Assembly (NCBI GenBank): GCA_900555855.1
Contig: USML01000062.1
Coordinates: forward strand, 1-11,124
Direction of reading: 5' to 3'
DNA length: 11,124 bases
Source of the DNA: an uncultured Eubacteriales bacterium
GTDB taxonomy: Bacteria > Bacillota > Clostridia > Oscillospirales > Butyricicoccaceae
Made by a program: the position numbers and the translations under genes. This document shows, one piece after another, positions 5,645-11,124 of this stretch (its first letter is position 1; every line of letters begins with the position of its first letter). The notes under the pieces are model-generated. The model had not been told where the DNA came from. It saw nothing but the letters and a program-made list of their open reading frames with translations, and searched no databases.

Positions 5645-6711
5645 GCAGCACTTATGGTGAAAACCTGCGGCTGACTATCTTCGGCCAGTCCCATTCTCCC
5701 GCCATCGGCATGACGCTGGAGGGCTTTCCTGCCGGCTTTGCGGTGGATCCGGAAGCACTGCAGCGCTTCCTCCTCCGCCGGGCTCCGGGACAAAGCGAGC
5801 TTTCCACGCCCCGGAAGGAGGCCGACCAGCCGGAGTTTCTTTCCGGTCTGTTCGCGGGGCGCACCTGCGGCGCGCCCATTGCCGTCATCCTCCGCAATAC
5901 CAATATCCGGCCCGGCGACTATGCCGGTCTGCAGAATACGCCCCGCCCCGGCCATGCAGACTACACCGCCCAGATCAAATACTTCGGCTTTCAGGATCCC
6001 ACCGGCGGCGGACACTTTTCCGGCCGGCTCACCGCGCCGCTCTGCGTGGCCGGCGGGCTTTGCCTGCAGTATCTCCGGCAGCAGGGCGTGGAGATCCTCT
6101 CCCGCATTGCTTCCATCGGCGGCATATCCGACGAAGGGCAGCTTCTGACCTCCACGGCGGACAAGCCCTTTCCTACCGTTTCCGACGCCCGGGGCGAGGA
6201 GATGCGCCGGGCCATCCTTCAGGCCAGGGATGCAGGCGATTCCTTAGGCGGCGTTGTGGAATGTGCCGTATTGGGTCTGCCTGCCGGACTGGGCGACCCC
6301 ATGTTCGGCGGCATGGAAAACCGGCTCGCCGCCATCCTGTTCGGCATTCCCGCCGTCAAGGGCGTGGAATTCGGCAGCGGCTTTGAAAGCGCCGCCCTGC
6401 GGGGCAGCGAAAACAACGACGCCTTTTGTCTGGAAAAGGGCGCCGTCCGGACCCGGACCAACCATTGCGGCGGCATTCTGGGCGGCATCACCGACGGCAT
6501 GCCTCTGACCTTCCGGGCCGCCTTTAAGCCCACGCCCTCTATCGCCCGGCCCCAGCAGACGGTAGATCTGGCCGCCGGCGCCGAGACCGGGCTGCAGGTC
6601 GCCGGCCGGCACGACCCCTGCATCGTGCCCCGGGCCGTGCCCTGCGTGGAGGCCGCTGCCGCCGTGGCGCTTCTGGACGCCTGGCTTGGACGCAAAAAAG
6701 AATCGAGGTAA
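5641..6711 (+). CDS. aroC: Chorismate synthase
   Basis: This 356-residue FMN-dependent enzyme removes phosphate from EPSP to give chorismate, the branch-point product. The N-terminal motif is FGQSHSPAIG (14-23), where the textbook signature is GESHGxxxG; the essential His18 is kept. RPGHADY (102-108) holds the second conserved histidine, His105. PTGGGHFSGR (120-129) replaces the usual GGGRSSAR-type segment. TNHCGGILGGITDG and GRHDPCIVPRAVP further on are standard chorismate synthase signatures. I believe the GQSHS/GGGHFSGR form recurs in Clostridia, so it is a lineage variant rather than damage. The ATG at 5641 overlaps the aroA stop as ATGA and follows AAAGGAG (5627-5633) by 7 nt. No flavin reductase domain is fused, so the reduced FMN must come from elsewhere. 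Confidence 0.95.
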   Translation: MSSTYGENLRLTIFGQSHSPAIGMTLEGFPAGFAVDPEALQRFLLRRAPGQSELSTPRKEADQPEFLSGLFAGRTCGAPIAVILRNTNIRPGDYAGLQNTPRPGHADYTAQIKYFGFQDPTGGGHFSGRLTAPLCVAGGLCLQYLRQQGVEILSRIASIGGISDEGQLLTSTADKPFPTVSDARGEEMRRAILQARDAGDSLGGVVECAVLGLPAGLGDPMFGGMENRLAAILFGIPAVKGVEFGSGFESAALRGSENNDAFCLEKGAVRTRTNHCGGILGGITDGMPLTFRAAFKPTPSIARPQQTVDLAAGAETGLQVAGRHDPCIVPRAVPCVEAAAAVALLDAWLGRKKESR

Positions 6712-6716
6712 CGAAC

Positions 6717-7859
6717 ATGGATCTGAAGGATTACAGAAAAGAGATCGACAGCATCGACAGCCAGCTCATCCGCCTGTTTTCCCAGCGGATGGAGACGGCC
6801 GCCGGCATCGCACAGTATAAAAAGGATCACGGCATGCCTGTATTGGATCAGGGCAGGGAGCAGCAAAAGCTGCTCGCCGTGGCGGAAGCCGCGCCGGAGG
6901 CCATCCGGGATTATATGCTCTCCCTCTATTCCCTGATCTTTGAGCTGAGCCGCAGCTATCAGACCCGGCTTTTGGGCTATGCCACACCGCTGACCCGCCA
7001 GATCAGCGATGCCATCCAAGCCACCCCCGCCCTTTTCCCGGAGCACGCCACTGTCGCCTGTCAGGGCGTAGAGGGGGCCTATTCCCAGCTGGCCTGCAGC
7101 AAGCTGTTCCGGCTGCCGCATATCCTGTATTTTTCCAGCTTTGAAGCTGTGTTTTCTGCCATTGAAAAGGGCCTGTGCCGCTATGGCGTGGTGCCGCTGG
7201 AAAACAGCACCGCCGGCTCCGTCAACGCCGTTTACGACCTGATGATGCGCCACGATTTCCGCATCGTCCGCAGCGTCCGCCTGAAGGTGGACCATAATCT
7301 TCTGGCCCCCGCAGGGACAAAGCTCTCCGATATCCGAGAGATCTATTCCCACGAGCAGGCCATTCATCAGTGCAGCGAGTTTCTGCAGAAGCTGCCCGGC
7401 GTTCGGGTGATCCCCTGCGAAAACACGGCGGCTGCCGCCAAGCTGGCGGCGCAGTCCGGCCGGAAGGATATCGCGGCCCTGTCCTCCCGGGCCTGCATGA
7501 AGCTCTATGGGCTGGAATGCCTGGCGTCCTCCGTTCAGGATCGGGACAACAATTTCACTCGCTTCATCTGCATCTCCAAGGATCTGGAGATCTACCCCGG
7601 CGCAGACCGCACCAGCATCATGGCCGTCCTGCCCCACGAGCCAGGCTCTCTCTACAAGCTGCTTTCCCGGTTTTATGCGCTGGGCATCAACCTGAACAAG
7701 CTGGAAAGCCGCCCCATGCCAGACCGGGATTTTGAGTTCCGCTTCTATTTCGATCTGGAGACCTCGGTCTATTCGCCCCAGTTTCTGCAGCTCATGGGCG
7801 AGCTTTCCGCCACCTGCGAGGAGTTCTCCTATCTGGGCAGCTACAGCGAGGTGGTCTGA
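6717..7859 (+). CDS. pheA: Bifunctional chorismate mutase / prephenate dehydratase with ACT domain (P-protein)
   Basis: The 380-residue protein carries three modules. Residues about 1-86 are an all-helical AroQ-type chorismate mutase (RKEIDSIDSQLIRLF, with Arg7, Arg24, Lys35, Glu48 and Gln82 at the positions of the E. coli active site). Residues about 111-290 are prephenate dehydratase (QGVEGAYS, VPLENSTAGSV, and DRDNNFTRF ending at 283, with the catalytic Thr-Arg-Phe). Residues about 298-380 are an ACT domain (PGSLYKLL at 309-316 and LESRP at 329-333, the Phe-binding motifs GALV and ESRP of the family), so feedback inhibition by Phe is expected. It makes prephenate and converts it to phenylpyruvate. 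It is the only chorismate mutase in the operon, so TyrA also depends on it. It lies 5 nt after aroC; GAGGTAA at 6705-6711 overlaps the aroC stop. The stop overlaps the next ATG by 1 nt. Confidence 0.95.
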   Translation: MDLKDYRKEIDSIDSQLIRLFSQRMETAAGIAQYKKDHGMPVLDQGREQQKLLAVAEAAPEAIRDYMLSLYSLIFELSRSYQTRLLGYATPLTRQISDAIQATPALFPEHATVACQGVEGAYSQLACSKLFRLPHILYFSSFEAVFSAIEKGLCRYGVVPLENSTAGSVNAVYDLMMRHDFRIVRSVRLKVDHNLLAPAGTKLSDIREIYSHEQAIHQCSEFLQKLPGVRVIPCENTAAAAKLAAQSGRKDIAALSSRACMKLYGLECLASSVQDRDNNFTRFICISKDLEIYPGADRTSIMAVLPHEPGSLYKLLSRFYALGINLNKLESRPMPDRDFEFRFYFDLETSVYSPQFLQLMGELSATCEEFSYLGSYSEVV

Positions 7860-9079
7860 TGCCTCGCTGCGGTCTGCTTGGAGAAACGCTTGGCCACAGC
7901 TATTCTCCTATGCTTCATGGTCTACTGGGTGATCCTGCCTACCGGCTGTTTGAATGCCCCCGGGAGCAGCTGGACGATTTTCTGCAAAACGGCCCCTGGG
8001 ACGGGCTGAATGTGACCATTCCCTATAAAAAGCTTGCCGCCGCCCGATGCGATGCGCTTTCGCCGGAGGCCCGGCTGCTGGGCAGTGTAAATACGCTGAT
8101 CCGCCGGCCGGACGGCACGCTCTACGGCGACAATACCGATTATTTCGGCTTCCGCCGCATGGCGCTGCAGAGCGGTATCCCCATCCGGGGCAAAAAGGCC
8201 CTGGTATTGGGCAGCGGCGGCGCTTCTGTGACGGTGTGCGCCGTATTGCGGGAGCTGGGCGCAGCCAGCGTCACTGTGATCTCCCGCAGCGGCCCGGACA
8301 ACTATCAAAACCTGGACCGCCACCGGGACGCACAGCTGCTGGTGAACACCACGCCGGTGGGAATGTATCCTGCCTGCCCTGCGTCGCCGGTGGAGCTGCA
8401 GGCGTTTCCGGCCTGCGAGGGCGTTTTGGACATCGTCTACAACCCCGCCCGCACCGGTCTTATGCTGCAGGCGGAGGCGCTTGGCATCCCATGCTGCAGC
8501 GGCCTGCCCATGCTGGCGGCGCAGGCCAAACGCAGCCGGGAGCTTTTTACCGGCCGGCCCATTCCGGAAAGCGAGATCGACCGCGCCGTGGCGCTGCTGC
8601 GGCAGCGGCTGGAAAATATCATTCTCATCGGTATGCCCGGCTGCGGCAAGAGCACGGTGGCCGCGGCACTGGGCGAAAGGCTGGGCCGCCCCGTTCTGGA
8701 CGCGGATCAGGTCATTGCGGAGCAGGCCGGGATGTCCATCCCGGAGATCTTTGCCCAGCAGGGCGAGGCCGGCTTCCGCGCGCTGGAGACCCGGGTGCTG
8801 GCAGAGCTGGGCAAGCGCTCCGGCATCCTTCTCGCAACCGGCGGCGGCTGCGTCACCCGGGAGGACAATTATCCCCTGCTGCATCAAAACGGGACGATCT
8901 TCTGGCTGCAGCGGTCGCTGGACGCGCTGCCGACGCAGGGCCGCCCCATCTCTCAGGCCACGCCGCTGGACGCGCTGTTTGCCCGGCGGGAGCCCCTTTA
9001 CCGCCGGTTTGCCGACCGCATCATCGACAACAACGGACCGCTGGCGGAAACATTGAAGCAAATGGAGGAATACGCATGA
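7859..9079 (+). CDS. aroE-aroK: Shikimate dehydrogenase-shikimate kinase fusion protein
   Basis: One 406-residue frame joins two consecutive pathway enzymes. Residues about 1-245 are shikimate dehydrogenase: GHSYSPMLH (12-20), NVTIPYKK (51-58, with the catalytic Lys at 57-58), GDNTDYFGF (90-98, Asp94), a nucleotide-binding GSGGAS (118-123), NTTPVGMYP (163-171) and GLPMLAAQA (215-223). Residues about 252-406 are shikimate kinase: Walker A GMPGCGKST (258-266), DAD (281-283) and FRALE (306-310) for shikimate binding, GGG (328-330), GRP (361-363) of the lid, and RREPLYRR (376-383). A short linker (about 236-252, near 8564-8614) separates them; there is no frameshift or stop between. Both catalytic sets look intact, so dehydroshikimate could be reduced and phosphorylated by one polypeptide. 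TGATG couples it to pheA, and its stop overlaps aroQ by 4 nt. GAGG at 7848-7851 supports the start. Confidence 0.94.
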   Translation: MPRCGLLGETLGHSYSPMLHGLLGDPAYRLFECPREQLDDFLQNGPWDGLNVTIPYKKLAAARCDALSPEARLLGSVNTLIRRPDGTLYGDNTDYFGFRRMALQSGIPIRGKKALVLGSGGASVTVCAVLRELGAASVTVISRSGPDNYQNLDRHRDAQLLVNTTPVGMYPACPASPVELQAFPACEGVLDIVYNPARTGLMLQAEALGIPCCSGLPMLAAQAKRSRELFTGRPIPESEIDRAVALLRQRLENIILIGMPGCGKSTVAAALGERLGRPVLDADQVIAEQAGMSIPEIFAQQGEAGFRALETRVLAELGKRSGILLATGGGCVTREDNYPLLHQNGTIFWLQRSLDALPTQGRPISQATPLDALFARREPLYRRFADRIIDNNGPLAETLKQMEEYA

Positions 9080-9516
9080 AGCTGCTGGTGATCAATGGGC
9101 CCAACCTGAACCTGCTGGGCCTGCGGGAGCCGGAGATCTATGGGAGGCGCACCTATCAGGACCTGCTTTCTCTGCTCCGGCAGACCGGAAAGGAGGAGGG
9201 CGTGGAGGTGGAGTGCTTTCAGTCCAATCATGAAGGTGCCATCGTGGATGCCATCCAACAGGCCTATGGCGTTTTTGACGGCATCGTCATCAATCCCGCC
9301 GCCTATACCCACACCAGCGTCGCCATTCTGGACGCGCTGAAGGCCGTGGCGCTTCCGGCGGTGGAGGTACACATCTCTGCTGTCAGCAGCCGGGAGCCGT
9401 TCCGGCAGAGATCCTATGCGGGCATGGCCTGTGCCCGCACCTATCAGGGCCTGGGCTTCGACGGCTATGTACAGGCCATCCGCTTCTTAAAGCAACTACT
9501 GGAGGTGAATGCATGA
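9076..9516 (+). CDS. aroQ: 3-dehydroquinate dehydratase, type II
   Basis: This 146-residue protein dehydrates 3-dehydroquinate to 3-dehydroshikimate and belongs to the small dodecameric type II family rather than the AroD type I aldolase fold. Motifs are NGPNLNLLGLREPEIYG (7-23, with the catalytic Tyr22), SNHEG (50-54), INPAAYTHTS (72-81, Asn73) and VEVHISAVSSREPFR (96-110, with the catalytic His99 and Arg106). Length is standard. The ATG at 9076 overlaps the preceding stop as ATGA and follows GGAGG (9064-9068) by 7 nt. The same frame is open far upstream to 8047, but that part is antisense-free noise inside the fusion gene and matches nothing, so it is not part of the protein. Its substrate comes from AroB and its product goes to the AroE domain encoded just upstream. 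Confidence 0.96.
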   Translation: MKLLVINGPNLNLLGLREPEIYGRRTYQDLLSLLRQTGKEEGVEVECFQSNHEGAIVDAIQQAYGVFDGIVINPAAYTHTSVAILDALKAVALPAVEVHISAVSSREPFRQRSYAGMACARTYQGLGFDGYVQAIRFLKQLLEVNA

Positions 9517-10700
9517 TCCCGCAGAACATGGTGGATTGGGGCTCCCAGGGGAGCGTCATCCGGGAGATCGCCGCTTACGGCGACCGGCGCGCCCAGGAGG
9601 TGGGTGCGGAAAATGTGTTTAATTTTACCATCGGCAGCCCCAGCGTTCCGGCGCCGGCCTGTGTGGCGGAGAGCATCCGCCGCCTGCTGGAGACCGTTCC
9701 CGCCACGGAGCTGCATGGCTATACGCCGGCACCGGGGCTGGAGTTCGTCCGACAGAAGCTGGCAGACGGTCTGAAGGCCTCCTTTGGCGTAAATTATGGA
9801 CCGCAGGATCTGTATCTGACCTCCGGCTCCTCCTCCGCCTTGGCGATCCTCTGCTATGCCCTGCTTTCGCCGGGCGATGAGATCCTGACGCTGACGCCCT
9901 ATTTTACGGAATACCGGCTCTATGCCCAGGCTGCAGGGGCGACGCTGGTGGAGGTTCCCTCTCATCCTGACACCTTTCAAATGGAGCTTTCCGCCGTGGA
10001 GCGGGCCATCACGCCCAGGACGGCGGCCATGCTGCTGAACTCCCCCAACAATCCCTCCGGCGTGATCCTTTCCCGGGAGAGCCTGGAGCAGCTGGCGGCC
10101 CTTCTTTCGGAAAAGGCCCGGCAGTTTGGCCACCCCATCTATGTGATCGCCGACGAGCCTTACCGGGAGCTGTCCTACGGCGGGGCTGAGGTCCCCTTCC
10201 TGCCCGTCATCTATTCCGACGCCATCTATTGCTATTCCTTCAGCAAATCCCTCTCCCTGCCCGGCGAGCGCATCGGCTATCTGGCGCTGCATCCCGGGAT
10301 GACGGATTATGCCAGGGTTCGCGCTGCAATCTACGGTGCGGGGCGAGCGCTTGGCTATATCAATGTGTCCTCCCTGTTTCAGCGGGTGGCGGCAGATTGC
10401 GCCGGTCAGACCGCCGATCTTTCTGTCTATGCAAAAAACCGGGACTTCATCTATGCCGCCTTGACCAGAATGGGCTTTTCCTGCGTCCGGCCGGACGGCG
10501 CCTTCTATCTGTTTTTGAAGACGCCCAGTGACGATTCTCGCTTCTTCTGCCAAAAAGCCATGGAACGGGATGTCCTGCTGATCCCCGGCGATGAGTTCGG
10601 CTGTCCCGGCTACGCCAGACTGGCCTATTGCGTCCCACCAGAGACGCTGCAGCGTTCGCTGCCCGCCTTCCAGGCGCTGGCAAAGGACTTCGGTCTGTGA
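9513..10700 (+). CDS. Class I (fold type I) PLP aminotransferase, probably aromatic amino acid aminotransferase
   Basis: The 395-residue protein shows all fold-type I landmarks: TIGSPSVPAP (39-48), YTPAPG (70-75), the phosphate-binding TSGSSSA (103-109), NSPNNPSG (176-183, Asn180), IADEPYREL (212-220, Asp214 and Tyr217), SFSKSLSLPGERIGY (242-256, with PLP-binding Lys245 and Arg253) and the carboxylate-binding Arg369 in YARLAY. It would catalyse the last step, converting phenylpyruvate and 4-hydroxyphenylpyruvate to Phe and Tyr. That substrate choice is inferred from being the last gene of an otherwise complete Phe/Tyr operon; aspartate or other specificity cannot be excluded from motifs. The ATG at 9513 overlaps the aroQ stop as ATGA and follows GGAGGT (9501-9506) by 6 nt. 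A strong terminator follows 10 nt after the stop. Confidence 0.88.
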   Translation: MIPQNMVDWGSQGSVIREIAAYGDRRAQEVGAENVFNFTIGSPSVPAPACVAESIRRLLETVPATELHGYTPAPGLEFVRQKLADGLKASFGVNYGPQDLYLTSGSSSALAILCYALLSPGDEILTLTPYFTEYRLYAQAAGATLVEVPSHPDTFQMELSAVERAITPRTAAMLLNSPNNPSGVILSRESLEQLAALLSEKARQFGHPIYVIADEPYRELSYGGAEVPFLPVIYSDAIYCYSFSKSLSLPGERIGYLALHPGMTDYARVRAAIYGAGRALGYINVSSLFQRVAADCAGQTADLSVYAKNRDFIYAALTRMGFSCVRPDGAFYLFLKTPSDDSRFFCQKAMERDVLLIPGDEFGCPGYARLAYCVPPETLQRSLPAFQALAKDFGL

Positions 10701-10710
10701 GCCTGGGATA

Positions 10711-10744
10711 AAAAAAGCCTGTGAGTTTTGGCTCACAGGCTTTT
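10711..10744. terminator. Bidirectional intrinsic terminator
   Basis: GCCTGTGAG (10717-10725) and CTCACAGGC (10732-10740) pair perfectly over 9 bp with a 6-base loop. The stem is extended by A-runs on the left (10711-10716) and TTTT on the right (10741-10744, then CTGTTTCTTTT). The A-run becomes a T-tract on the other strand, so it can end both the plus-strand operon, 10 nt after its last stop, and the convergent minus-strand gene, whose stop is at 10766. Confidence 0.9.
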
Positions 10745-10765
10745 CTGTTTCTTTTCGGCGTTTGC

Positions 10766-11124
10766 TTATTTTTCGTCCTTAATCAGTTCCTTGGCGGAGA
10801 CAGCCAGACCGGCGATGCTCTGAAGCTCGGAGGGAATGATGATCTTGGTGGCCTGACCGTTGGCTGCGGCCTGGAAGGCTTCCAGTGCCTTCATGCGCAG
10901 GACCGCATCGGTGGGGGCTGCTTCGTTCAGCAGCTTGAGAGAATCGGCCAGCGCGGTCTGGACCTTCATAATGGCCTCGGCCTCGCCCTCGGCGCGGAGC
11001 ACGGCAGCCTGACGCTCGGCCTCGGCGTGGAGGATGGCGGCCTGCTTCTCGGCGTCCGCCTTGAGGATGGTGGACTGCTTTTCGCCCTCGGCCACGAGGA
11101 TCTGGGACTGCTTCTGGCCCTCGG
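10766..11124 (-). CDS. SPFH/band 7 (stomatin-like) protein, C-terminal part; 5' end outside window
   Basis: The minus-strand frame enters at the window edge and runs to TAA at 10768-10766, giving the last 119 residues. It begins with a charged Ala/Glu/Lys/Gln-rich stretch in repeating units of about 11 residues (EGQKQSQILVA, EGEKQSTILKA, DAEKQAAILHA, EAERQAAVLRA, EGEAEA), a clear coiled coil. It continues with TALADSLKLLN and ends with TKIIIPSELQSIAGLA and a short basic/acidic tail. This matches the C-terminal half of SPFH-domain (band 7, QmcA/paraslipin-like) membrane proteins, which assemble into large oligomers on the cytoplasmic membrane. The SPFH domain and N-terminal membrane anchor lie outside the window. 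A GTG within the repeat at 11095 is an internal valine, not the start. It is convergent with the aromatic operon and probably unrelated to it. Confidence 0.87.
   Translation of the reverse strand, partial: EGQKQSQILVAEGEKQSTILKADAEKQAAILHAEAERQAAVLRAEGEAEAIMKVQTALADSLKLLNEAAPTDAVLRMKALEAFQAAANGQATKIIIPSELQSIAGLAVSAKELIKDEK

Noticed and set aside
6219..7637. Long minus-strand open frame (472 codons) opposite aroC and pheA
   Set aside because: It spans two real genes on the other strand and has no family motifs. It arises because third-position GC bias removes stops from the complementary frame.
8047..9075. Extension of the AroQ frame upstream
   Set aside because: This part is out of frame with the AroE-AroK fusion, has low-complexity Gly/Arg content and no homology. 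Type II dehydroquinases start at the MKLLVINGPN motif at 9076.
1..11124. Mobile element, CRISPR, prophage or defence system
   Set aside because: No transposase, integrase, direct-repeat array, att-like repeat or defence domain is present. The window is metabolic, with two unrelated flanking membrane-protein genes.

Overview
The window is GC-rich and carries strong AGGAGG-type ribosome binding sites, a consensus sigma-A promoter and intrinsic terminators. Protein details also fit Clostridia: a type I-beta DAHP synthase with an N-terminal ferredoxin-like domain, a chorismate synthase with GQSHS in place of GESHG, and a type II dehydroquinase. Together these suggest a high-GC member of the Clostridia, possibly Oscillospiraceae-like. 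The genus is not determinable from this sequence, and the family is an inference.

Layout. Bases 1-1066 (minus strand) hold most of a multi-pass membrane protein of the YbhN/LPG-synthase-TM flippase-like family; its 3' end lies outside the window. Bases 1067-1498 are a divergent regulatory region. It contains a promoter for the membrane protein, an inverted repeat, two AT-rich near-palindromes, an extended -10 sigma-A promoter (1239-1267), and a transcribed leader of about 225 nt. Bases 1499-10700 are nine tightly packed plus-strand genes: aroF, tyrA, aroB, aroA, aroC, pheA (chorismate mutase-prephenate dehydratase-ACT), an aroE-aroK fusion, aroQ and a class I aminotransferase. A strong, probably bidirectional terminator lies at 10711-10744. 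The C-terminal part of a convergent SPFH/band-7 protein fills 10766-11124 (minus strand).

How it works together. The nine genes encode every step from phosphoenolpyruvate plus erythrose-4-phosphate through shikimate and chorismate to prephenate, and then both branches to phenylalanine and tyrosine. The only chorismate mutase is the N-terminal domain of PheA, so PheA also supplies prephenate to TyrA. Seven of the eight gene junctions overlap by 1-4 bases, and the eighth has a 5-base gap, which implies one transcript with translational coupling.

The most interesting element is the leader. A 17-codon ORF (1305-1358) encodes MIFTISFASYYYFTMLS, with three Phe and three consecutive Tyr codons and no Trp. 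It is followed by an RNA that can fold either as a 17-position antiterminator helix (1361-1377 with 1406-1423) or as an intrinsic terminator (1404-1442). This is the architecture of ribosome-mediated attenuation sensing Phe- and Tyr-tRNA charging, in a lineage where T-box control would be the more usual expectation. I found no mobile element, CRISPR array, rRNA or tRNA.
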